Of a DNA stretch of 52,655 nucleotides, positions 39,609-48,810 are shown piece by piece. A program made the position numbers and the translations under genes. This stretch comes from Rhodobacter sp. (GTDB lineage Bacteria > Pseudomonadota > Alphaproteobacteria > Rhodobacterales > Rhodobacteraceae), in NCBI GenBank assembly GCA_027487575.1, contig JAIYDJ010000068.1, forward strand, positions 1 through 52,655. Direction: 5' to 3'. A model generated the notes under the pieces. The model was not told where the DNA came from and ran no database searches. It saw nothing but the letters and a program-made list of their open reading frames with translations. Within the stretch, counting starts at the first letter, position 1. Each line of letters begins with the position of its first letter.

Positions 39609-40172
39609 ATGCAGGCCGCAGCCCGGATCGGCCCGAACGCGATCTTGCAGATGATCCCGGTTCTTGACCGGGCCGTGGGGCCGGACCAGCGACGCGCGCT
39701 GTTTTCAAGGGCCGGGGTTACAGAGCCGCCGCCCGATGCCGGGATGCTGCCGCAGGATCAGGTGGTGCGCCTGATGCGGGCAGTGGTGCAGGATCTTCCG
39801 CAGATCGCACCGCACCTGACGCGCGCCGCCGGGCTGTCCACCGGGGATTACATCCTTGCCCATCGAATTCCGCGTCTTGCCCAAGGGTTGATCCGCGCCC
39901 TGCCCCGGCCTTTGGCAGCACGTCTGTTGTCTGCGGCCATTGCCAAACACGCCTGGACCTTTGCCGGGTCGGGCGTTTTCGCCATCGAACGCCATCGCCC
40001 CCTGACCTTGACCATCGCCGCCAACCCGCTGGCCGTGGGAACCCGGTGCAACTGGCACGCGGCGGTGTTCGAACGGCTGTTTGTCAAGCTGGTCTGGCCC
40101 ACGGCAAAGGTGACCGAAACGGCCTGCTGCGGCTGCGGCGATGCGGCGTGCCGCTTCGTGATCGGTCCGTGA
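39609..40172 (+). CDS. bchJ: BchJ, bacteriochlorophyll biosynthesis V4R-domain protein
   Basis: BchJ is a small-molecule-binding (V4R) protein once thought to be the 8-vinyl reductase and now considered an accessory factor in bacteriochlorophyll synthesis. The protein is 187 residues and ends with the cysteine-rich stretch ETACCGCGDAACRFVIG, typical of V4R domains. It starts four bases after bchE, so it is co-transcribed with it. The catalytic role remains doubtful. Confidence 0.9.
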   Translation: MQAAARIGPNAILQMIPVLDRAVGPDQRRALFSRAGVTEPPPDAGMLPQDQVVRLMRAVVQDLPQIAPHLTRAAGLSTGDYILAHRIPRLAQGLIRALPRPLAARLLSAAIAKHAWTFAGSGVFAIERHRPLTLTIAANPLAVGTRCNWHAAVFERLFVKLVWPTAKVTETACCGCGDAACRFVIGP

Positions 40173-40197
40173 ATTCCGCTGTTGATCGACTCGAACA

Positions 40198-40215
40198 TGT
40201 AATGCTAGGTTGACA
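40198..40215. promoter_or_regulatory. PpsR/CrtJ operator at the bchG start
   Basis: TGTAATGCTAGGTTGACA is a perfect TGT-N12-ACA site that ends one base before the bchG ATG, where the ribosome site would normally be. If used, it acts as a block to transcription from bchJ or controls a nearly leaderless message. Confidence 0.75.
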
Positions 40216-40216
40216 C

Positions 40217-41122
40217 ATGCAAGTCAGCCAAACCTTACAGCCCGCCCTGCCCCAACCCCGCGCCATGCTGGAGTTGATCAAGCCGATCACCTGGTTTCCG
40301 CCGATGTGGGCGTACCTTTGCGGCATCGTTTCGGTCGGTGTGTCGCCGCTGGAACATTGGCCGCTGGTGCTGCTGGGTGTCGTGCTGGCGGGGCCGGTGG
40401 TTTGCGGGATGAGCCAAGCCGCCAACGACTGGTGCGACCGGCATGTCGATGCGGTGAACGAGCCAGATCGGCCGATCCCCTCGGGGCGAATTCCCGGCCG
40501 CTGGGGGTTGTGGATCGCGCTGGCGATGACGGTGCTGTCGCTGGTCATGGGCTGGTTTCTGGGCACCTGGGGTTTTGTGGCGACGGTGGTCGGCGTGTTG
40601 GCCGCCTGGGCCTATTCGGCCGAGCCTGTGCGCCTGAAACGGTCGGGCTGGTGGGGGCCGGGGTTGGTGGGGCTGTGCTATGAAGGCCTGCCGTGGTTCA
40701 CCGGGGCGGCGGTTCTGGCGGCGGGGTTGCCGTCGTTTCAGGTGATCACGATGGCGGTCCTGTATTCGATGGGCGCGCATGGCATCATGACGTTGAATGA
40801 TTTCAAGGCGCTGGAAGGCGATCGGCAGCATGGCGTGCGGTCCCTGCCCGTCACCATGGGGCCCGAGATGGCCGCGCGGCTGGCCTGTACGGTGATGACG
40901 CTGGCGCAGATGCTGGTCATCGCGCTGCTGCTGATCTGGGGCAAGCCGATCCATGCCGGGATCGTCGGTCTGCTGCTGGTGGCGCAAGTGCGGGCGATGG
41001 CGGTTCTGCTGACAGACCCCAAGGGCCGCGCGCCCTGGTACAACGCGGTCGGTGTGTCGCTGTATGTCAGCGGCATGATGGTGACGGCGGTCGCCCTGCG
41101 GTCGATGGAGGTGTTGCCGTGA
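40217..41122 (+). CDS. bchG: Bacteriochlorophyll synthase BchG
   Basis: BchG attaches the geranylgeranyl or phytyl tail to bacteriochlorophyllide a. It is a UbiA-family membrane prenyltransferase of 301 residues with about eight helices. The first aspartate-rich motif is NDWCDRHVDAVNEPDRP (residues 70-86) and the second is NDFKALEGDRQ. LELIKPITWFPPMWAY near the N-terminus is typical. No clear ribosome site precedes the ATG because the operator occupies that place; a later ATG before LELIKPI (40265) is a less likely start. The stop overlaps the start of orf428 (GTGA). Confidence 0.96.
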   Translation: MQVSQTLQPALPQPRAMLELIKPITWFPPMWAYLCGIVSVGVSPLEHWPLVLLGVVLAGPVVCGMSQAANDWCDRHVDAVNEPDRPIPSGRIPGRWGLWIALAMTVLSLVMGWFLGTWGFVATVVGVLAAWAYSAEPVRLKRSGWWGPGLVGLCYEGLPWFTGAAVLAAGLPSFQVITMAVLYSMGAHGIMTLNDFKALEGDRQHGVRSLPVTMGPEMAARLACTVMTLAQMLVIALLLIWGKPIHAGIVGLLLVAQVRAMAVLLTDPKGRAPWYNAVGVSLYVSGMMVTAVALRSMEVLP

Positions 41123-42405
41123 CGCTGTCCTGGGCTTCGATCTTCCGGATGGGGCTGGTGCAACTGTGCCTTGGGGCAATTGTAGTGCTGACCACTTCGA
41201 CGCTGAACCGTCTGATGGTGGTCGAGTTGAGCCTGCCCGCGGTGCTGCCGGGACTGCTGGTGGGGTTGCACTATGGCATCCAGATCACCCGGCCAAGCTG
41301 GGGCTACAAGTCTGATACGGGCGGCCACCGGACGCGGTACATCATCGGCGGTATGGCCTCGCTGGGGTTGGGGGCGTTTCTGGCGGCTTTGGCGGTGACC
41401 CTTTTCGAAACCGGGTTCGCGGTGGCGCTGGCCCTGTCGGTCGTGGCCTATGGGTTGATCGGGGTGGGGGTGGCGGCGTCTGGCACGTCGCTGCTGGCGT
41501 TGCTGGCCACGGCCACGCATCCGCGCCGCAGGGCTGCGGCGGCGACGATCACCTGGGTGATGATGATCTGCGGGATCATCCTGACATCGATCACGGTCGG
41601 GGCGGCCATCGACCCCTATTCGCACGCTGTCTTGCTGAAGGTCGTCGCGGTGGTCTGCGGGTCGGCGGTGGCGCTGACGACGCTGGCCATCAGCGGGATC
41701 GAGTCGCGACATGTCGTGGCGGCCGAAAGTGAAAGCCTGCCGCTCCGTCAGGGGCTTGCCGAAGTCTGGGCCGAACCGCGGGCACGGCGCTTCACGCTGT
41801 TCATTTTCCTGTCGATGACGGCCTATTTCATGCAGGAACTGATCCTTGAACCCTATGCCGGACTGGTGTTCGCGCTGACGCCGGGCCAGACCACGACGCT
41901 TTCGGGGATGCAGAACGGCGGGGTTCTGGCGGGGATGCTGCTGGTCGGACTGGCGTCCACCGGGTTCGGGCTGGGGTCGCTGCGGCTGTGGGTCATTGCG
42001 GGTTGTGTCGGATCTGCGGTTGCGCTGCTGGCGATTGCGGCGGTCGGGGTGCTGGGCCTGCCTGCGTTGCTGCAGCCTGCGGTCATCGGGCTTGGCCTGT
42101 TCAACGGCATGTTCGCGGTTGCGGCCATCGGGTCGATGATGGCGCTGGCCGGCGAAGGGCGCGGCGCACGCGAGGGCACTCGGATGGGTCTGTGGGGCGC
42201 GAGCCAGGCCATCGCGGCGGGCATCGGCGGCCTGACGGGGGCGGCGGCGGCAGACCTGATGCGCGCACTGACCGATGATGCCGGGGCGTTTGGCGCGGTG
42301 TTCAGTTTCGAGGCGGCGTTGTTCGTCGTGGCGGCCGGGATGGCCGCGCAGATCATCGACGGTGCAGGGCACCGGATTTCAACCAACATGGTTCCGGGGG
42401 AATGA
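41119..42405 (+). CDS. PucC-family membrane protein (orf428), between bchG and bchP
   Basis: This is a 428-residue, twelve-helix protein of the PucC/LhaA branch of the major facilitator superfamily. It corresponds in size and place to orf428 of R. capsulatus, sometimes called bch2. It has TLNRLMVVELSLPAVLPG and WGYKSDTGGHRTRYI near the N-terminus, and LEPYAGLVFALTPGQT in the middle. It may pass finished bacteriochlorophyll from BchG/BchP to antenna assembly; that is inferred from family and position. The start is a GTG overlapping bchG by four bases. Confidence 0.92.
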   Translation: MTLSWASIFRMGLVQLCLGAIVVLTTSTLNRLMVVELSLPAVLPGLLVGLHYGIQITRPSWGYKSDTGGHRTRYIIGGMASLGLGAFLAALAVTLFETGFAVALALSVVAYGLIGVGVAASGTSLLALLATATHPRRRAAAATITWVMMICGIILTSITVGAAIDPYSHAVLLKVVAVVCGSAVALTTLAISGIESRHVVAAESESLPLRQGLAEVWAEPRARRFTLFIFLSMTAYFMQELILEPYAGLVFALTPGQTTTLSGMQNGGVLAGMLLVGLASTGFGLGSLRLWVIAGCVGSAVALLAIAAVGVLGLPALLQPAVIGLGLFNGMFAVAAIGSMMALAGEGRGAREGTRMGLWGASQAIAAGIGGLTGAAAADLMRALTDDAGAFGAVFSFEAALFVVAAGMAAQIIDGAGHRISTNMVPGE

Positions 42406-42408
42406 CGC

Positions 42409-43587
42409 ATGTATGATGTCGTGGTGGTGGGGGGCGGACCTTCGGGCGCGGTTGCCGCACAAGAGCTGGCACAGGCCGGGCGCAAGGTCGCCATGCTGGA
42501 CCGGGCGGGCCGGATCAAGCCTTGCGGCGGGGCCATTCCGCCACGGCTGATCGCGGATTTCAACATCCCGGAAAGCCAGATCGTGGCCAAGGTGAATGTC
42601 GCGCGGATGATCTCGCCCACGCAGCGGGCGGTCGATATCCATATCGAGGGCGGCTATGTGGGGATGGTGGACCGCGAGCATTTCGACGAATTCCTGCGGG
42701 TTCGCGCGGTGAAGGCGGGTGCGGCACGGCTGACCGGAACCTATCTGCGGATCGAGCGGGACCGCGAGGGGACCCATGTGGTCTACCGCGACAAGGTGAG
42801 CGGCGAGGAAATCCGGCTGGCGACCAAACTGGTGATCGGGGCCGACGGCGCGCGGTCGAATGTGGCCAAAACCGAAGTGCCCGGTGGCGACAAGATACCT
42901 TACGTGATCGCCTATCACGAGATCATCGCAGCCCCGCCCGCCACTGCCGATTACGACCCGGCGCGGTGCGACGTGATCTATGACGGCAAGATCAGCCCCG
43001 ACTTTTACGGGTGGGTGTTCCCGCACGGAAAAACCGTGTCGGTCGGCATGGGCACCGGGGTGGACGGTGTGGACCTGAAGAAGGCGACCGCCGATTTGCG
43101 CGCCTCGTCCGGCCTGACGGGCTGCGAAACGATCCGCCGCGAAGGCGCACCAATCCCGCTGCGCCCGATGGACCGCTGGGACAACGGCCGCGACGTGGTG
43201 CTGGCGGGCGATGCCGCCGGGGTGGTGGCGCCATCGTCGGGCGAAGGCATCTACTATGCGATGGTGGGCGGTCAGGTCGCGGCGAAGGCGGCGCTGGCCT
43301 GCCTTGCCTCGGGGCGGGTGGCCGACCTGAAACTGGCGCGCAAGCTGTTCATCAAGGAGCATGGCACGGTGTTCAAGGTGCTGCGGTCGATGCAGGACGC
43401 CTATTACAAGTCCGACATGCGCCGCGAACGGTTTGTCAGCCTGTGCCACGACCTTGATGTTCAAAAACTGACGTTCGAGGCCTATATGAACAAGAAGCTG
43501 GTCGCGGCGCGGCCGATGGCGCATATCAAGATCGGCTTAAAGAATGTCGCGCATCTGTTGGGGTTGGTGAAACCGTCCTATGTCTGA
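42409..43587 (+). CDS. bchP: Geranylgeranyl (bacteriochlorophyll) reductase BchP
   Basis: BchP reduces the geranylgeranyl tail to phytyl with NADPH. The protein is 392 residues of the flavoprotein family, with the FAD motif VVVVGGGPSGAVAAQELA at the N-terminus, the family stretch RIKPCGGAIPPRLI, and VLAGDAAGVVAPSSGEGIYYAM later. It begins four bases after orf428 and overlaps idi by eight bases at its end. Together with bchG it completes the tail of bacteriochlorophyll. Confidence 0.96.
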   Translation: MYDVVVVGGGPSGAVAAQELAQAGRKVAMLDRAGRIKPCGGAIPPRLIADFNIPESQIVAKVNVARMISPTQRAVDIHIEGGYVGMVDREHFDEFLRVRAVKAGAARLTGTYLRIERDREGTHVVYRDKVSGEEIRLATKLVIGADGARSNVAKTEVPGGDKIPYVIAYHEIIAAPPATADYDPARCDVIYDGKISPDFYGWVFPHGKTVSVGMGTGVDGVDLKKATADLRASSGLTGCETIRREGAPIPLRPMDRWDNGRDVVLAGDAAGVVAPSSGEGIYYAMVGGQVAAKAALACLASGRVADLKLARKLFIKEHGTVFKVLRSMQDAYYKSDMRRERFVSLCHDLDVQKLTFEAYMNKKLVAARPMAHIKIGLKNVAHLLGLVKPSYV

Positions 43588-44107
43588 AATGGTTCCTGCC
43601 TGGGTCGATGGCGTGCTGCAGCCCGTCGAAAAGCTGGAGGTGCATCAGCGCGGGCTGCGGCATCTTGCCGTGTCGGTGTTTGTGCTGGCCGGGGACCGCG
43701 TGCTGATCCAGCGGCGCGCGCTGTCGAAATACCACACGCCGGGGCTTTGGGCGAACACCTGCTGCACGCATCCGCGCTGGGGAGAGGCGACGGATGCCTG
43801 CGCCGTGCGGCGACTGCGCGAAGAACTGGGGATCACCGGACTGACGCTGCGGCCGGCGGGCCATGTGACCTATCGCGCCGAAGTGGGCAACGGATTGATC
43901 GAGCATGAAGAGGTCGACGTCTTCCTCGCCGAGGCGGCCACCACCCTGCCGATGGCCCTGAACCCTGACGAGGTCTGCGAGACGCGCTGGGTGCCACTTG
44001 CCACGCTGACGGCGGAAACACGCACCGCGCCGGCACGGTTCACGCCGTGGTTGCGGATCTATCTGACCGATCACCACGACTCGATTTTCGGCGCCGTGGG
44101 CGCCTGA
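43580..44107 (+). CDS. idi: Isopentenyl-diphosphate delta-isomerase (type I) Idi
   Basis: Idi interconverts isopentenyl and dimethylallyl diphosphate and so balances precursors for CrtE. The 175-residue protein is a Nudix-type isomerase with the active-site cysteine region [11 protein letters not shown] (about residues 59-69), the Nudix-like RRLREELGI, and HEEVDVF with metal-ligand glutamates. It overlaps bchP by eight bases and is the last gene of the photosynthesis cluster on this side. Confidence 0.95.
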   Translation: MSEMVPAWVDGVLQPVEKLEVHQRGLRHLAVSVFVLAGDRVLIQRRALSKYHTPGLWANTCCTHPRWGEATDACAVRRLREELGITGLTLRPAGHVTYRAEVGNGLIEHEEVDVFLAEAATTLPMALNPDEVCETRWVPLATLTAETRTAPARFTPWLRIYLTDHHDSIFGAVGA

Positions 44108-44174
44108 CGCAGCGGGGCTTGACCGCGGGGCAGTCAAATGCCACGTCAGAGGCGCCCTTAACGGAGTTGTCCCG

Positions 44175-46013
44175 ATGCCCGTCTATCGTTCACGCACGAC
44201 CACCCATGGCCGCAACAATGCAGGCGCACGCGGTCTTTGGCGCGCGACAGGCATGAAGGAAGGCGATTTCGGCAAGCCGATCATCGCGATCGTCAACAGC
44301 TTTACCCAGTTCGTGCCGGGGCATGTGCACCTGAAGGATCTGGGCCAGATGGTCGCCCGCGAGGTTGAACGCGCGGGTGGGGTCGCAAAGGAATTCAACA
44401 CCATCGCCGTCGATGACGGGATCGCGATGGGCCATGACGGGATGCTGTATTCGCTGCCCAGCCGCGAGTTGATTGCGGACAGTGTCGAATACATGGTCAA
44501 CGCCCATTGCGCCGATGCCATGGTGTGCATTTCCAATTGCGACAAGATCACCCCCGGCATGCTGATGGCGGCGATGCGGCTGAACATTCCGGCGGTCTTC
44601 GTGTCGGGCGGGCCGATGGAGGCGGGCAAGGTCGTGCTGGACGGCAAGACCGTGGCGATGGACCTTGTGGATGCGATGGTCGCGGCGGCGGATGACTCCG
44701 TGTCGGACGAAGACGTGCAGAAGATCGAGGAGGCCGCCTGCCCGACCTGCGGGTCCTGTTCGGGCATGTTCACCGCCAATTCGATGAACTGCCTGACCGA
44801 GGCGCTGGGGCTTTCGCTACCGGGCAACGGCTCGACCCTCGCCACCCACGGCGACCGGCGGGAGCTGTTCCTGGAAGCCGGGCGGCGGATCGTGGACATC
44901 ACCAAGCGGCACTACGAGGGCAACGACATGTCGGTTTTGCCGCGCGCGATCGCCACGAAAGAGGCGTTCGAGAATGCGATGACGCTGGACATCGCGATGG
45001 GCGGGTCGACCAACACGGTGCTGCACATCCTGGCCGCGGCCCACGAGGGCGGGATCGACTTCAAGATGGCTGACATCGACCGGCTGTCGCGGCGGGTGCC
45101 GGTGCTGTGCAAGGTCGCGCCAGCGAAACAGGACGTGCACATGGAGGATGTCCACCGGGCGGGTGGAATCATGGCGATCCTGGGACAGCTGGATGCGGGG
45201 GGGCTGATCCACCGCGACTGTTCAACCGTGCATGCCCCCACCTTGGGCGCGGCCATCGACCATTGGGACATCAGCCGGACCAATGACGAAGGCGTGCGGC
45301 ACTTCTTCCTTGCCGCGCCGGGCGGCGTGGCGACGCAAGAGGCGTTCAGCCAGGCCCGGCGCTGGGACAATCTGGACACGAACCGCGAAACCGGGGTGAT
45401 CCGTTCCACCAGAACGCCATTCAGCAAGGACGGCGGTCTGGCCGTGCTGTCGGGCAACATCGCACCCGAAGGCTGCATCGTGAAAACCGCGGGGGTCGAC
45501 GATTCGATCCTGATCTTCTCGGGCCCGGCGCGGGTGTTCGAATCGCAGAATGCGGCCGTGGGCGCGATCCTGTCGAACGAGATCCGCGAAGGCGACGTGC
45601 TGGTGATCCGCTATGAAGGCCCGAAGGGCGGACCCGGCATGCAGGAAATGCTGTATCCGACCAGCTATCTGAAATCCAAGGGGCTGGGCAAGGCCTGTGC
45701 CCTGCTGACGGACGGGCGGTTTTCGGGGGGCACCTCGGGCCTGTCCATCGGCCACGTCAGCCCGGAAGCGGCGTCGGGCGGCCTGATCGGCCTTGTGCGC
45801 GAAGGGGACCGTATCGAGATCAACATCCCCGCGCGCAGAATCCATCTTGCGGTTCCGGACGCCGAACTCGCCGCACGGCGGGTCGAACAGGACCGGCTGG
45901 GCTGGAAGCCTGCAAAGGCGCGGCCGCGCAAGATCACCCAGGCGCTGCGGGCTTACGGTCTGTTCGCCACCTCGGCCTCCACCGGGGCGGTGAGAAAGCT
46001 GCCGGACGAATAG
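44175..46013 (+). CDS. ilvD: Dihydroxy-acid dehydratase IlvD
   Basis: IlvD dehydrates 2,3-dihydroxy acids in valine, leucine and isoleucine synthesis. The 612-residue protein has the iron-sulfur cysteine C122 (SNCDKITPG) and the [19 protein letters not shown] cluster region (C189, C192, C195), then [14 protein letters not shown]. It is full length and shows no sign of a role in photosynthesis; it marks the return to housekeeping genes. A 67-base gap separates it from idi. It converges with urtE. Confidence 0.97.
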   Translation: MPVYRSRTTTHGRNNAGARGLWRATGMKEGDFGKPIIAIVNSFTQFVPGHVHLKDLGQMVAREVERAGGVAKEFNTIAVDDGIAMGHDGMLYSLPSRELIADSVEYMVNAHCADAMVCISNCDKITPGMLMAAMRLNIPAVFVSGGPMEAGKVVLDGKTVAMDLVDAMVAAADDSVSDEDVQKIEEAACPTCGSCSGMFTANSMNCLTEALGLSLPGNGSTLATHGDRRELFLEAGRRIVDITKRHYEGNDMSVLPRAIATKEAFENAMTLDIAMGGSTNTVLHILAAAHEGGIDFKMADIDRLSRRVPVLCKVAPAKQDVHMEDVHRAGGIMAILGQLDAGGLIHRDCSTVHAPTLGAAIDHWDISRTNDEGVRHFFLAAPGGVATQEAFSQARRWDNLDTNRETGVIRSTRTPFSKDGGLAVLSGNIAPEGCIVKTAGVDDSILIFSGPARVFESQNAAVGAILSNEIREGDVLVIRYEGPKGGPGMQEMLYPTSYLKSKGLGKACALLTDGRFSGGTSGLSIGHVSPEAASGGLIGLVREGDRIEINIPARRIHLAVPDAELAARRVEQDRLGWKPAKARPRKITQALRAYGLFATSASTGAVRKLPDE

Positions 46014-46019
46014 GACGTC

Positions 46020-46044
46020 GGGGCCCTTCAGTTTCGAAGGCCCC
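46020..46044. terminator. Possible terminator between ilvD and urtE
   Basis: GGGGCCCTTC pairs with GAAGGCCCC (one bulged base) around a six-base loop, directly between the convergent ilvD and urtE stops. There is no T-run, so termination by this stem alone is uncertain. Confidence 0.5.
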
Positions 46045-46053
46045 CGCCGCCCA

Positions 46054-46749
46054 TCAGATCGAAAGCCCCTGCCGCAGTTGTTCGCGCGTCAGCGTGTCCT
46101 TGCGGCCTTGCGTCGTCACCCGTCCGCGTTCGAAGACGTAGAAACTGTCGGCAAGGTCATAGGCAAAGTCGAAGTACTGCTCGACCAGAATGATCGCCAT
46201 GTCGCCCCGGTCCCGCAGCAGGCTGATCACCCGGCCGATCTGCTGGATGATGTTGGGCTGGATGCCTTCGGTCGGTTCGTCCAGCAGCAGAACCTTCGGC
46301 TTCATCATCATGGCGCGGGCAATGGCGAGTTGCTGTTGCTGGCCACCCGACAGATCGCCGCCGCGCCGGTGATCCATGTCTTTCAGGACCGGAAAGAGAT
46401 CATAGATTTCAGGCGGCACGCGGTGCTCGGATTTCGGCAGGGTCGCGTAGGCGGTTGCCAGGTTTTCGCCAACCGTCAGCAGGGGAAAGATCATCCGGCC
46501 CTGCGGCACATAGCCCAGACCGCGTTGCGCCATACCCTGCGGCGGAACGCGCGGAACATCCTGGCCATTCAGCAGGATCGCCCCGCCAGAGCGTTGATGC
46601 GTGCCGGACACCGCCTTGAAAAAGCTGGTCTTGCCGACGCCGTTGGTGCCCATGATGCAGGTGACCTCACCCGCCTTCGCGACAAGATCGATCCCGTACA
46701 GGATCTGCGACGCGCCGTAATGCAGGGTCAGCCCCTTGGTTTCCAGCAT
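46054..46749 (-). CDS. urtE: Urea ABC transporter ATP-binding protein UrtE
   Basis: UrtE is one of the two ATPases of the high-affinity urea importer UrtABCDE. The protein is 231 residues, with Walker A GTNGVGKTS (residues 34-42), signature LSGGQQQQLAIARAM, Walker B KVLLLDEPTEG and a switch histidine region. The LivF-like fold and the phrase EGIQPNIIQQIG are typical of UrtE. The gene is intact, in contrast to urtD just upstream, whose stop is one base away. Confidence 0.94.
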   Translation of the reverse strand: MLETKGLTLHYGASQILYGIDLVAKAGEVTCIMGTNGVGKTSFFKAVSGTHQRSGGAILLNGQDVPRVPPQGMAQRGLGYVPQGRMIFPLLTVGENLATAYATLPKSEHRVPPEIYDLFPVLKDMDHRRGGDLSGGQQQQLAIARAMMMKPKVLLLDEPTEGIQPNIIQQIGRVISLLRDRGDMAIILVEQYFDFAYDLADSFYVFERGRVTTQGRKDTLTREQLRQGLSI

Positions 46750-46750
46750 G

Positions 46751-47491
46751 TCAGCGCCCCAGATAAACGTCGATGACGTCCTGATTCTTTGTCACATGGT
46801 CAAGGCTGCCTTCAGCCAGAACCGCGCCTTCGTGCAACACGGTCACCTTGCAGTTCAGCCGACGCACGAACTCCATGTCATGTTCCACGACGACCACGGC
46901 GCGGGTTCTGGCAAGGTTGACCAGAAGCGCCGTCGTCTGTTCGCGTTCGGCAAGCGTCATGCCCGCAGCCGGTTCATCGACCAGCAGAAGGCGGGGTTCC
47001 TGGGCCAGCAGCATGCCGATTTCCAGCCACTGCTTTTGTCCATGCGACAGTTCACCTGCCTTGCGCGGCAGGGCGTCGGACAGACCCACTTAGGCGGCAA
47101 GCTCAGCCACACGGGCCATGTGGGCCGGTTTGCGGGTGTAGAACAGGACGGACCACGGGCTGCGCGTGGACTTCAGCGCCAGCAGCAGGTTGTCTTCGAC
47201 CGACTGATCCTCGAACACGGTGGGACGCTGAAACTTGCGGCCAACGCCCGCGCGGGCAATCTGCGCTTCGCTGAGCTTGAGGAGGGAGACGGAGTTTTCT
47301 CCGAACAGGACCTGCCCGTTGTCTGGCTTGGTCTTGCCGGTGACGATGTCCATGAAGGTGGTCTTTCCCGCGCCGTTCGGCCCGATCACCGCGCGTAATT
47401 CGGCGCTGCCGATCTGGAACGACAGGTTGTTGATCGCGCGAAAACCGTCGAAGCTGACCGAAACGCCCGAAACTTCCAGAAGGCTCGTCAC
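46751..47491 (-). pseudogene. urtD: Urea ABC transporter ATP-binding protein UrtD, interrupted by in-frame TAA
   Basis: UrtD is the second ATPase of the urea importer. The single frame covers about 246 codons, the normal size, but a TAA at 47090-47092 interrupts it after 133 residues. The first part holds Walker A (GPNGAGKTT); the second holds the signature-like LSHGQKQWLEIG, Walker B LLLVDEPAAG and the HDMEFVRRL switch. Neither part alone can be a working ATPase. The frame is unchanged across the stop, and a GTG follows it immediately (TAAGTG), so restart is conceivable. It could be a real nonsense mutation, a sequencing error or readthrough. It overlaps urtC (ATGA). Confidence 0.85.
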
Positions 47492-48720
47492 TGGTCCGCC
47501 TCCTTTTCCTGCAGGCTGCCATCTCCTGGCCCCAGCGGTGCGCCGCGGCGCTTGGGCGGCAGCAGATGGGTGAACCGGTCAAAGGCGCCTGCTATGCCCC
47601 TTGGTGCGTAAAGCGTGACAAGAACGAATGCCGCACCCAGCAGGACCAGCCACCAGTCAACCCAGCGCACGGTGTAAATGCCAAGGTTCAGGTCGGGCGC
47701 CCGGCCGCCGGTGAACCAGCTTGACACAAGGCTGACGAAGGCGGCACCGATGACCGCACCGTAAAGCCGCCCCCTGCCCCCGATGGCGACCCACACGGCA
47801 AGGTAGATCGAGGCGATAGGTGCGATTTCGGCCGGGTTGATGATGCCCGCCTGCGGGTAGTAAAGCACCCCTGCGATGGCGGCGATCATCGCCGTCATCG
47901 TGAAGATGAACAGCTTGTAGCCTTCGACCGAATAGCCCAGAAACCGGACGCGCTGTTCATCGTCGCGGATGCCCTTGATGACAGAGCCGAATTTGCCCGA
48001 AACGGTGAAGGCCGCAGCAATGTAGCCGAGGGCCAGCGCGGCGGCGGAGGCCCACAGGAACCAGATCGACACGGACGCCTGCGGGACGGCATCGAGGCCA
48101 GGGATGTTCTGCAGGCCCGACAGGCCGTTGTTGCCGCGCAGGCCGCTGTCGTTCTGGAACAGATGCAGCGACAGGGCGAGGGTGAAGGCCTGCGTCAGGA
48201 TGCTGAGGTAGACCCCGGTCACCCGACTGCGGAAGGCGAGCCAGCCGAAGATCAGCGCGAGAAGGCCGGGGATCAAGACCGCGAGCGCAAGCTGCACCGG
48301 AAGCGAGCCGGCAAACGTCCAGATCGCGGGCAGTTCCGACGCGCCGACGACGCCGAAGATCTGGGTGGCGATGCCGTCTTGGACCTCTTGCGGGGTGGCC
48401 GGAAGCGGGCTGTTGGCGAGCGAGGTCAGAACGATCTCTTCGGTCCGCGCATACATCAGCCACATGCCGATCATGTAGCCGCCAAGACCGAAGAAGGCGA
48501 AATGCCCCAGCGAAAGGATGCCCGCATAACCCCAGACAAGGTCCATCGCGACGGCGATCAGGCAAAGGCAAAGGGTCTTGCCAAGCGTCTTGACGAACGA
48601 GGTGGAAAGAAAGCCGATGCCGTAAGCCTCGGACAGCAGGCTTGTGCCCAGCGTGAAGAGCGCAAGGATGGCCAGAAAGATCAGGACGGAAGGGTTCTTG
48701 GACAGGAATCCCTGGGTCAT
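47488..48720 (-). CDS. urtC: Urea ABC transporter permease UrtC
   Basis: UrtC is the LivM-type permease of the urea importer. The protein is 410 residues with about ten hydrophobic helices. Recognisable parts are DLVWGYAGILSLGHFAFFGLGGYMIGM, FRSRVTGVYLSILTQAFTLA and the C-terminal WVAIGGRGRLYGAVIGA. The C-terminus is charged (PPKRRGAPLGPGDGSLQEKEADQ), as is usual. A 90-base gap with a GC-hairpin repeat separates it from urtB. Confidence 0.95.
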   Translation of the reverse strand: MTQGFLSKNPSVLIFLAILALFTLGTSLLSEAYGIGFLSTSFVKTLGKTLCLCLIAVAMDLVWGYAGILSLGHFAFFGLGGYMIGMWLMYARTEEIVLTSLANSPLPATPQEVQDGIATQIFGVVGASELPAIWTFAGSLPVQLALAVLIPGLLALIFGWLAFRSRVTGVYLSILTQAFTLALSLHLFQNDSGLRGNNGLSGLQNIPGLDAVPQASVSIWFLWASAAALALGYIAAAFTVSGKFGSVIKGIRDDEQRVRFLGYSVEGYKLFIFTMTAMIAAIAGVLYYPQAGIINPAEIAPIASIYLAVWVAIGGRGRLYGAVIGAAFVSLVSSWFTGGRAPDLNLGIYTVRWVDWWLVLLGAAFVLVTLYAPRGIAGAFDRFTHLLPPKRRGAPLGPGDGSLQEKEADQ

Positions 48721-48740
48721 GGCTGGCCTCCGCCGTCGCA

Positions 48741-48787
48741 GCGGGGGCCAGCCCCCGCACCCCCGGGATATTTGTGGACAGAAAATG
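48741..48787. repeat. GC-hairpin repeat copy 2, in the urtB-urtC gap
   Basis: GCGGGGGC and GCCCCCGC form a stem with a two-base loop, followed by ACCCCCGGGATATTTG and GGACAGAAAATG. Compared with 33338-33390, the hairpin arms differ but the ATATTTG and GGACAGAAAATG parts are the same, and both copies lie inside operons in the gap before a gene. Confidence 0.65.
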
Positions 48788-48810
48788 TGGACGAGGTGTG
48801 TCTTGTCACG

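Noticed and set aside
40182..40195. TTGATCGACTCGAA before bchG as an FnrL site
   Set aside because: The right arm is CGAA rather than TCAA, so it is one mismatch from the dyad and too weak to call.
46751..47491. Two separate genuine ABC genes instead of one broken urtD
   Set aside because: The parts are in the same frame, abut exactly at one stop codon, and together give one normal-length ATPase.
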